Source: Parnassius smintheus behrii (taxonomy: Eukaryota > Arthropoda > Insecta > Lepidoptera > Papilionidae). From it: a stretch of DNA of 64,000 nt. Both the position numbers and the translations under genes were made by a program. Below the pieces are notes generated by a model. That model searched no databases. It was not told the origin of the DNA and saw nothing but the letters and a program-made list of their open reading frames with translations. The stretch spans positions 21,620,261 to 21,684,260 of the forward strand of contig JAUPFT010000018.1 in assembly GCA_036936625.1 (NCBI GenBank), read 5' to 3'. This document shows, in pieces, positions 56,035-64,000 of this stretch (positions within the stretch are counted from its first letter, which is position 1; each line of letters starts with the position of its first letter).

Positions 56035-56320
56035 TTGTAGCACAAATGGGTCGGCTCGACCAGGGAAGGACCACACTCTCACTGAATATCAGCGTGAAAT
56101 AGTAGCTTAATGATGCTGTGTTTCGTATGGTGAGTGTATAGAACCAGAAACTTTTTACTGGAAATGAGGCATTCCATCTTATTCCTCACGGGTGACAACG
56201 CATCTGCATTTTGATTTGTAATCGAGGATAGATGTAGATGTCTATGGGCCACAGCAACCACTTACCATCAGGTGGACTGTGTGCTCGTTTGTCGCCCTAT
56301 CCTATAAAAAAAACAATGTA
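56035..56320 (+). mobile_element. SINE-like retroposon, copy 2
   Basis: Same family as 50215-50520, here in plus sense: GGGTCGGCTCGACCAGGG, TTTCGTATGGTGAGTGTA, CGGGTGACAACGCATCTG, ACCATCAGGTGGACTGTGTG, ending CCTATAAAAAAAA. Confidence 0.78.
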
Positions 56321-56711
56321 CTTACCTCTAGAATATAGAATATGTAATTACCATTTAAATGGTAACTCTTGCAATGTACTTTTAGAATCAACAAAATAAT
56401 CCTATTAAAACATTTAGTGCAGCACAAATTGAAGATTTTGCTACATTATAGAAAATAATATGCACATCATATAGACTGAAAATATTCAGAGTATGCCTGA
56501 GCATACTATACTTTTTTTATTCAGGACAACAAACAATTACATAATAATGCTTAAACCAAATAACTATTTATAAATAACATTAGTCTTAGTCCTTATGTAA
56601 CCAGCACCGTTATCCACAAAGAAATATTAAATTGGTAACAATAAATAATAATGAGAGATGGGAATACTTTATGAATACCCTATAATAATAATATTAACTA
56701 ACAGAGTATAA

Positions 56712-57520
56712 GTGAAAAAGAAATATACATTATTATCTGGCTACAAATTCTGTCTGAAGTTCCAAGTAAATATAATAGATAGTGACGAACAAGCAAGTTC
56801 CATGCAAGTTCCAAGAAGTACATTAGAGCTGCTCATGAATATGGCCTGTGAAATATTAAATCAGGATTTTGTTTCTAAGAATGTAGACAAAAATCATATA
56901 TCCCAAGCAGAAATAGCTGTAAGAAATCTTCTCATTCCAAATGGAGTTTGTCGGGTACAGTTGTCTTCAGCAGATGGTGAATCTCAGTTAATGACAAGAT
57001 ATGCAGATAAGTCCAGAGCCGGGACTATGTGTCAATATGGGTAGTAAAGGTGGTGAATGGCATTTTTAAAACTGAATTTAAAATATTTCACCAAAATTAC
57101 TTTAATAGGGCTTCTACACTATTGATGATAGAGTGGCTGCTGCTCTAATTAATAAATTCCACAGAAAAATAAGGGACAGGGATGATGCGGCTTAAATACT
57201 TGAAATAGTTCACCAAAATATGGAGACAAATGATTAAGATTAAGAAAAAGTGATTTGTCTGAGTATGCTAGGGAAAGCTATCTAAATAGAGCTAGGGCAG
57301 ACTTTAGTAATATAAATGTATACTAAAAATGTTAGGGAATTTCCTGTTTTAACGACTTAATATTAATTGCTTGTGGCACATACCAATTAAAGCAAGCTCA
57401 CTCCTATTATGGTGAGCATATAAGATTTAATGGTTGCTACTGGATAGAACTCTGTAATAACCACAGGAGCAGCATTTTGGAAGGAATAAACTTTAGCTCT
57501 AGCTGATCTTTACTTAGTGT
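56712..57520 (+). pseudogene. Unidentified transposase-like or host gene remnant
   Basis: An open stretch (56712-57044) reads RSTLELLMNMACEILNQDF and QLMTRYADKSRAGTMCQYG. After a gap with an acceptor-like TTTAATAG another frame reads GFYTIDDRVAAALINKFHRK (about 57108-57195), and further on LIACGTYQLKQAHSYYGEH and FNGCYWIELCNNH (about 57358-57460). The last part resembles, from memory, the SWIM-finger-linked region of a repeat family common in insect genomes. Stops and gaps separate the pieces, so I give no function. Confidence 0.4.
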
Positions 57521-57689
57521 CGTAAAGTGTATTTTATATATATTTTAATTAGTGGCAATGGTTCTGATAGAAGTGCATTTAAAAAGTATTGTTACAATTG
57601 TATTGTCGGCCGTCGAACAGTATGATGCTGTGCCCATGTTATGACATTAATATGGTATTTGCGTTGAGCACGGCATCAAACTTATATTT

Positions 57690-58735
57690 TGCCTCCTGCT
57701 CAGTTCCTGGATGATGTATTGATGCATAAATTAGAGGCAAATAATTCCTTAGCTTTCCTAGATGCGTTAGTCATCCAAAATCCTAACAACACCACAGGTC
57801 ACACTGTGTATAGAAAACAATGAATCTCACCATCATTCTTCACAAGTTAGCTACCGTTAGCAAATCTTTGTTACAGAGAGCACAAGGGATCTGTGGCAGC
57901 AAACATCTGGCTGTCGAGCTTCAATACGTCAAGCAGGTTCTACACGTCAACAAGCTTCGTGTCTCGCGCCTACGTCACAGTGACCGAGTGAAACCGGCCA
58001 CAGTCAAGCGTGTGCAGTACTACCATATGTCAGGGGTGTCACAGACTAGATCGGCTACATCTTGAAGCAAGCTTCTATTAGAACATTCTACAAGCCTCTG
58101 AAGAAGATTAGTGAGTTCTTACCATCAATCAAGTGTCATATTCTTCTAAAAGGTGCAGGAGTGTACACCCTTGATTGTGAATGTGGTCTCTCATATATAG
58201 TGCAAACAAAAAGAACAATTAAAACCCGCGTAAAAGAACATATAGCTGACGTGAAGCATTAAAGTTCAGGGAAGTTTGCAGTTTGTGATCATATAGACGG
58301 CCCCAACCAGATAGACATAAATCAGATTTGATAGACCACAAATCCTCTCGAAGGAACATCAATTCCTATCAAGGATGATACGTGAGACTATTGAAATAAA
58401 AAAAAATCTTATTTAAATAGAGAAGGAGGCTTGGTACTACAACCTGCTTGGGACCCTTTAATTAATGAAATTAAAACTAAACCCAAGCATACCACTGCAA
58501 GACTTCAAGACACAGTAAGTTCATTCTGTAGATCGGACCATAAATAAAAATTAGAAATCTGAAGGTATTCCAGGTTAACACTGACATTGGGACGTCAGTC
58601 ACCTCAGTCCGCCGTGACCATGGGTGCTGGAAAGCACCCGAAACGTCTGGAATTAAAAATCAAAGAAATAAAACGCGATAAAATTGGTAAAAGTATTTGT
58701 TAAAAAACTGTATTTGTGAAAATAAAAACTTATAT
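57690..58735 (+). pseudogene. Penelope-like element remnant (RT end and GIY-YIG endonuclease)
   Basis: The end of RT reads NNSLAFLDALVIQNP, HTVYRKT, HKLATVSKSLLQRAQGICGS and VLHVNKLRVSRLR; after a short break a GIY-YIG-type nuclease follows (GVYTLDCECGLSYIVQTKR, IKTRVKEHIADVKH). The first Y is kept in GVY and the second motif is SYIVQ where SYVGQ is usual. Decay follows. The 3' end holds the conserved GTGACCATGGGTGCTGGAAA hairpin, GAAACGTC and AACGCGATAAAAT (58612-58690). These elements have one RT and a nuclease distinct from LINEs. Confidence 0.8.
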
Positions 58736-59030
58736 ATCTTTAAAATCCCGTCTTTTTTTAAAGCAATTCCTTTACCATTTCATTCTTTTAATTGCATATT
58801 ATCATATCTATATACTTTTATATGTGGGCACCAATGGCCGAAGTGTCTATGAAGAGTGGGCAATCCCCTTTTATGTGGATTGATAACCTCTGCCTGGAAT
58901 TATTGACAGCGGCGGGTGGCGGCCGGCGGTGACGTACATTAAAGACGGGGCGCGCGGGCGCGCGTCTTACCTACACTAACTGCACACTGAAGTCGTGACC
59001 TCGTCACATCACAGCTGTTATAGTCAAACA
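58736..59030. other. Non-coding, GC-rich patch
   Basis: Includes a GC-rich stretch GACGGGGCGCGCGGGCGCGC (about 58945) that is nearly palindromic, in otherwise AT-rich DNA. Possibly the end of the neighbouring transposon. Confidence 0.35.
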
Positions 59031-60140
59031 CTAATTTATCACTATGTCTACTTGACGACCACGAAGATGTTGTTCAATATGTCCACCTTGTACCTCTATA
59101 CATTTGTGACACCGACTTATAATGTCTGATCGCACGCGTTGCATAACAGACATTTCGGACTTTATTTTTTCAAGGGCTGCGACTATACACATACGCATTT
59201 CTGCCTCGGTATCGCATGTTTTTTGTAATACAGTCTGCTTAATCGTACTCCAGAGATAAAAATCTAAAGGTTTGAGGTCAGGTGATCGTGCCGGCCAGTT
59301 GACCGGTCCACCGCGGCCAATCCATCTTTCACCGAACTCAGGATCCAAAAAACTTCTTACACAACGGGAGAAATGCGGTGGAGCACCATCGTGTTGAAAC
59401 CACATGCGACGAACGAGGTCTAAATTTATTTCGTCAAGTTCATTGCTAAGTTCTTCTCGCAAAAAACGTCCGTAGTTTTCACTGCTCATTGTGTGGTCTA
59501 GGAAATACGGACCAATAATTTTGTCACCTATAATTCCCGCCCACACATTGATTTTCCATCGGTGTTGAAAGTGGCTTGGTTTATACGAATGCGGATTTGT
59601 CGTTGACCATACGTGTTCATTATGAGCATTAAATACACCTGTTCTTACAGAAGAGCATTCATCCGTAAAAAGTACGCGGTTCAAAAACTCAGAATCTCCT
59701 TCAACCTTATCAAGTAACCATCTACAGTAATCCATTCTCGGCTCGTAGTCGTTAGGAAGAAGACACTGAACTCGACGATAATGATATGGGTGCTGGCCAT
59801 CATCTTTGAGGGCTCTCCAAACGCGCAAATGGTTCACACCTAGTTCACGTGCTACCGAGCGCGTGCTCCTCGTCGCATCTTCCTCAAACATGTCGAGAAT
59901 GTGTTTCTCGATGTCGTCGTCGTACATCCTCGGTCTTCCTGAATCTGTACGTTGTTGTTCACGGCCATGCACACTGCCAGTATTGTACATACGAATGTGA
60001 AGTCGTTGGAACGTCATTGCCGACGGCAATTGTATATTTCGTGGAGTAGTAAAGCACTCCCCGAAGTTACATTTCCCGAGACACATCAACATATTAAAAT
60101 ATCCCTCGTTTGAGTAAGACATCGCACACAAGTCACTCAC
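59031..60140 (-). CDS. DD41D (rosa/Visitor-type) mariner transposase, intact
   Basis: 369 residues, one open frame. The N-terminus has a helix-turn-helix part (TRSTRSVARELGVNHLRVWR). Catalytic acids: VLFTDECSS, FQHDGAPPHFSR and KPLDFYLW, with 41 residues between the second and third Asp, the DD41D spacing. WPARSPDL and GGHIEQHL are family signatures. The enzyme would cut and rejoin its own element at TA. The region after LGKCNFGECF looks shortened compared with relatives as I recall them. TIRs could not be placed by eye, so the ends of the element are unknown. Confidence 0.85.
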   Translation of the reverse strand: MSDLCAMSYSNEGYFNMLMCLGKCNFGECFTTPRNIQLPSAMTFQRLHIRMYNTGSVHGREQQRTDSGRPRMYDDDIEKHILDMFEEDATRSTRSVARELGVNHLRVWRALKDDGQHPYHYRRVQCLLPNDYEPRMDYCRWLLDKVEGDSEFLNRVLFTDECSSVRTGVFNAHNEHVWSTTNPHSYKPSHFQHRWKINVWAGIIGDKIIGPYFLDHTMSSENYGRFLREELSNELDEINLDLVRRMWFQHDGAPPHFSRCVRSFLDPEFGERWIGRGGPVNWPARSPDLKPLDFYLWSTIKQTVLQKTCDTEAEMRMCIVAALEKIKSEMSVMQRVRSDIISRCHKCIEVQGGHIEQHLRGRQVDIVIN

Positions 60141-60553
60141 GATGGAATATTAATTTTGCAATATAAAACACAACCGTCAATATCAGTGCTAACGCGCTAC
60201 TGGTGCTTGATGCTTGTTTGTTTGCATAGACGTGGCAGAGCTATTGTACTCTATAACATAATTTAGATATTTTCTAAATCGATAAAAATTTCGTGATTTT
60301 TTAATGTTATTTTTTTTTAATAATAGTTATTATTTATTTATTTCAGACAGCGTCCGTAAGTGTTATTAAGAAAATAAATTATAGCTAGGATTAATAAAAA
60401 TACATTAAAACACTTTTATAACAAGAAACATTTAAAAAATTGTGTTGTGTTATAAATCCACACAATAACAAATACTTAAACTATTATGCTGCTATGTTTT
60501 TCAAAATCTAATAATTAGCATTTTTTTATCGACCGATTTATAATATATATATA
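60141..60553. other. Non-coding
   Basis: AT-rich flank of the transposase; should contain its upstream TIR, not recognised. Confidence 0.35.
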
Positions 60554-60645
60554 CACTCACGCCTGTCACCTAGGGTATGCAGAAGCATACCCTAGGTGAC
60601 AGGCGTGAGTGTCAAATGGAAGTCTCTATTACAGACTTCCATTTG
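60554..60645. repeat. Two adjacent perfect hairpins
   Basis: 60554-60580 and 60585-60611 form a 27-bp perfect stem with an AGAA loop. Directly after, 60613-60625 and 60633-60645 form a 13-bp perfect stem with a 7-base loop. They lie at the 3' edge of a LINE fragment. Confidence 0.92.
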
Positions 60646-60930
60646 GCACGATCCTGACACACCTCTCTCGCCTCCTTCACACCCATATACGCATACATGC
60701 TCGTCGGTTAAGGGTACTCCTAATTTGGCCGGATTTCAATAAATCGCCAATTTGCGCGATAAATTTTCGCCTAGACCGTTCCTTTCCAACTCTGCCATTC
60801 ACTTCTGCAACATAAATTTTCTTTGTCACTCTTTCCTCATTCATTCTTTCCACATGAACAAACCACCGAAGCATTTCCTTTCTTAATCATGGTCACAGCA
60901 TCACCATGCAAACCATACTCTTCTCTCTAT
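60646..60930 (-). pseudogene. LINE RT C-terminus fragment
   Basis: On the minus strand MLRWFVHVERMNEERVTKKI and LKSGQIRSTLNRRACM are the usual end of an RTE/R1-like RT (a WFGHVERM-type block then a basic stretch). Only about 65 codons remain. Confidence 0.7.
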
Positions 60931-60937
60931 ATCACTC

Positions 60938-60939
<2 letters not shown>

Positions 60940-61014
<75 letters not shown>
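60940..61014. repeat. (AT)n microsatellite
   Basis: About 36 uninterrupted AT units. Confidence 0.95.
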
Positions 61015-61017
<3 letters not shown>

Positions 61018-61399
61018 ACGTGATAACAGGTACCATACCTAATAATGTGGTAAATACCTATGAAATAAATAAAAAAAAATAGTGTAATGTAATAACGCGT
61101 CGAATTTATATGTAAATGCTGTATGTTTATGTATGTCGAATGTCATATAAATGCTGTAATGTCGATTTTATTGCAATGTAAAGTGCTCAGGTACAGTTTG
61201 GGGTGACGTGCAGAACCGTTGTTTATTTTATGTGGTCTGTGTCACTAATGGTCGTTGCTATGCAACCATATTGTACGTAACAAATACAAAAACACAAATT
61301 GCACTGTACCATTCTAAAATATTATACTCTTTGCACATTACGTTTGTAATAAAATAGAACAAACCAATAGTTAATTATGCTAAGCAACTAACATGCAAA
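61015..61399 (+). promoter_or_regulatory. IFT172 upstream region
   Basis: No coding sequence. It presumably holds the IFT172 promoter and 5'UTR; GGTCGTTGCTATGCAACCAT (about 61251-61270) contains an imperfect inverted pair GTTGCTATGCAAC. That resembles an X-box (RFX site, GTTRCC-N-GGYAAC type), the expected regulator of cilium genes, but this match is loose and is an inference. Confidence 0.45.
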
Positions 61400-61680
61400 A
61401 TGCGGCTAAAATATTCGAAAACGTTATTAGAATCACAGGTTAATCTGGCGTTGTTGTAGGTATATTGTTATCATTAAAATGTATTTTTGAATTTGTTTTT
61501 ATTTTCAGGGTTGTGACAGTCCAGTTGCAGACATAAGTTGGTCCCCTAATAATGTAAAACTAGCTGTGGCAACAAATGAGCGTCAAATATTGTTATTTGA
61601 TCGTGAGGGTACCCGCCGCGACAAGTTTAGTACGAAGCCTGCTGACTCCGCTGCTGGAAAGAAATCTTATGTTATTACCA
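61400..61680 (+). CDS. IFT172: Intraflagellar transport protein 172, exons 1-2 (gene continues past window)
   Basis: Exon 1 codes MRLKYSKTLLESQ (61400-61438) and ends CAG/GTTAAT. A 70-base intron (61439-61508) ends TTTTCAG. Exon 2 (61509-61680, 172 bases) codes CDSPVADISWSPNNVKLAVA, LFDREGTRRDKFSTKPADS and KKSYVIT, and ends ACCA/GTACGT. This is the start of the N-terminal WD40 propeller of IFT172, matching the family in RRDKFSTKPAD and the KSY turn. The protein is a core IFT-B subunit that carries cargo in cilia, needed in insect sensory neurons and sperm. Start chosen at 61400 because the protein begins M-x-LK in all relatives; the ATG at 61393 is out of frame. No third exon was found before 64000, so the next intron is over 2.3 kb. 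Confidence 0.9.
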
Positions 61681-61984
61681 GTACGTATTAAAATAAAATG
61701 TTAACTATGAATGCTCCGACATTTTCATGATGTCCGGGATTTTCAAGGTATCATGGAAACCGTGGTCAACTTATTGTAAATGCACATGCTCACGTACACG
61801 CGTGCGCTAAAACTATGCTCATAACCTTTGGTATTAATTACCTACTACTTTGTGATCATTTCTTTAGTGGAATAGTGTTGCCATCGTTTGGTTAGTAGTT
61901 AGTGCCGTACTCGTTTATACTTGATTAATAATAATAAAGTTCTCCCTTGTGATTTGGTAGAGAGTAGAGTAGAGTTACAGCCTA

Positions 61985-62270
61985 TATGCATCCCACTGAT
62001 GGGCACAGGCCTCCACTCATTTCTGAGAGGGTTTTAGGGCAAGGAAGTGTCCGCCGCACTGCCCCAATGCATGTTTCACATGTCTTCGAAAAAAAATTTT
62101 CTTGTTCCTCAGACATGCAGGTTTCCTCACGATGTTTTTCTTCACCGCCGAGCACGTGGTAAATCAGCACTTAAATTTGCAATTACAAATTCATTGGTGC
62201 CAACGGGGATCGAACGCGGGCTACTCACGTTCTGTTATATGTCCTTTGGTGATTAAGCACAATAAAAATA
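61985..62270 (-). mobile_element. tRNA-related SINE in IFT172 intron 2
   Basis: Contains CCCACTGATGGGCACAGGCCTCC, AGACATGCAGGTTTCCTCACGATGT cut in the same order as the standard moth SINE, and GGGATCGAACGCGGG, which on the minus strand is a B-box-like end. Non-coding, in the first large intron of IFT172. Confidence 0.7.
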
Positions 62271-64000
62271 GTATAGCAAGGTAGTATTGTGTAAATCCAA
62301 TATTGGGCACTTTTCCATTCACCGGCACGGCTACAGGGAAGTTTAAAAAAAAGAAAAGCAAAAAAGACTTAGAGAAACTTTTATACATAACATTCTAAGC
62401 TAAAATAGTGCACAGAGAAGTATTTTAATATTATAAAATGACAGAAGAAATACACAGTTACTTTACGTGGTTGAGTAATTTACGTGCTGTGGTAACAATA
62501 AATAACAATATCTGCAGCCAGTGAATAGCATGGGTGATATCCGGTGCGGATGTCGTGGGGTTACAACCCCAAAAACGTAAACTGCTAAAATAAATTAAAT
62601 CCGTAAACGAAAAGTATGATTTTATTTAATCATTACAAATGAGAGTAATTTGGAACCAAGTTACAATACGACAGGACACACAGAATGTTTTCGGAAAATA
62701 AACTTTTTATTGTATGAAACCCTTTTTTTCTGTATCAGCGGTAAAAGTAAGAAATACTTTCAATAAGAATTACATGTAATCTACGGAGTTATTTTTTAAA
62801 AAGAATAAATTTTAAACTTAAGTTAAAATATAATATAATGATATACTGTTATTGCAGTTTTTGAAAATTAGAATAAATAAGGCTTCTGATAGTTTATTAC
62901 GTATTCTGAACCTTTTTTGCAAGTTTGGCCGGTTTTTGCAAAATAATCCTGTATATGGAATAAAAATTATTCTATTCTATTCTACTTAAAAAATTACCAG
63001 CAATAATTTATTTTGAAAATATGATTGTTTAACAAGTAAAAATGCGAATGTTTCAATTAAAAAAAGTCACATTTTTTGGCGAGCTAATTTGAAATATCAG
63101 GGTATTTAATATTTATTCCCAGTAGTCTTACGAGTAAGATAGATGACCGAGATTTCTTACCAAGTAGACCTAATTTGTGAAGCCACTGGGGAAGAAAATT
63201 CTCAGTACTCCTACTCTATAAAAAAGAGGGAATTATTTATCACTACCTACCTGCTTTAGTTTATTTTTGTCAAAATTATGCAATACATGTAAAACGTTTT
63301 TTGGCCTAATTTTAATGTGTGCTTGTCTATGATTATTAGGAATACTACTAGGCGCCCATAAATGTCAAAGAAGCATCGGGTTTATGCTCGCCTAGTACTT
63401 TAAACTGCAAAAATATTGGGTAATCGTGATTTTCACCAAATTATCAATTATAGAAGTGGTTTTATAACAAATTTGTCACAAATACTTCACATTTATACTT
63501 TTTGAATTTATAATATTAAAAAGTTCAATTCTTTCAATTTTATATTTTTATATGATTATAATGAACGTGGCTTTAGAGTGGCACAACGGCCACCCTACCC
63601 GCCCATTAACCTCGCTGTCACTGATATTGCAAGTTTTGAATGATAGTCTGAACTTTTAATCAGACACAACCACTTTTGACTTAGAACGTTGGTCAAAACC
63701 ACTTTTGACTACAAACAAATTAGTCAACTGTTTTTGACTAAGGGCATTCTGATTTTAGCAGTTAAACGTAGTTTTGAGTGTGAAAACTATTCTTTGATAA
63801 GCGGTGACGAGGATAGTGTACGTAATTGAGGGTAGGCGCTATGTTATTTTCATATTATATGAGATACATCATTTTAATTTTTTACACGTATAGTAAATTT
63901 TAGCTAATTAAAAAAATATTTTAAAATATAAAAAAAAACTTTAAACATCTTTAATTTCAAGTCTTTTTGTAATATTTTATAAGGTATCTCATTCAGCGAA
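62271..64000. other. IFT172 intron 2, repeats only
   Basis: AT-rich, no exon found. 63797-63840 (GCGGTGACGAGGATAGTGTA) is a diverged copy of the arm of the inverted repeat at 49344, continuing into a shared ATGAGATACATCATTTTA-type segment near 63860. Confidence 0.5.

Overview
The window looks like a piece of a moth or butterfly (Lepidoptera) genome. The sequence is AT-rich, host genes are split by introns, and it is packed with repeats of the kinds usual in that order: RTE-type LINEs with (ATG)n tails, BEL/Pao elements, tRNA-derived SINEs, Penelope-like ends and mariner relatives. The order is inferred from these families and from the form of the two host genes; the species cannot be named.

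Only two host genes can be named. At the left edge, on the minus strand, is an intact intronless reading frame for ribosomal protein L14 (599-1102). At the right edge, on the plus strand, are the first two coding exons of the intraflagellar transport protein IFT172 (61400-61680), whose remaining exons lie beyond the window. A THAP-finger reading frame (47938-48309) and a few splice-site clusters (about 250-470 and 50600-51000) may be further host sequence but are uncertain.

Almost everything between is mobile DNA, much of it nested. (i) 5342-16620: an RLE-type (R2/R4-like) LINE, entered near its stop codon by a 5'-truncated RTE-like LINE, which was in turn entered by a complete BEL/Pao element with identical 1,031-bp LTRs and a CAACT target duplication; its gag-pol frame has two TAG stops. 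(ii) 16972-20253: a broken gypsy/errantivirus copy with pol, env and a putative 3' LTR. (iii) 20295-29677: a second, degenerate BEL/Pao copy entered by a 781-bp retroposon (12-bp duplication) and by an AT-rich repeat that holds a full RTE element with an intact 1,005-residue frame (18-bp duplication). (iv) 29678-31748 and 44654-46898: two copies of another RTE family, the second with a classic 5' inversion. (v) 32721-36373 minus: a decayed two-ORF CR1/Jockey-like LINE.

The right half is richer in DNA transposons: a dead mariner (39108-40424), a TA-flanked MITE (42255-42774), a long-armed foldback element (51375-52552), a DD82E (Sailor-type) transposon nested in a MITE (52686-55380), and an intact DD41D (rosa/Visitor-type) transposase (59031-60140). 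Penelope-like remnants (57690-58735, 34993-35136) and a 127-bp perfect inverted repeat (49093-49470) carry hammerhead-like motifs. Several perfect palindromes (36494, 41514, 60554) have no coding explanation.

No operon, CRISPR array or rRNA was seen. The genes here do not act as a pathway; the window records successive transposition between two host genes.
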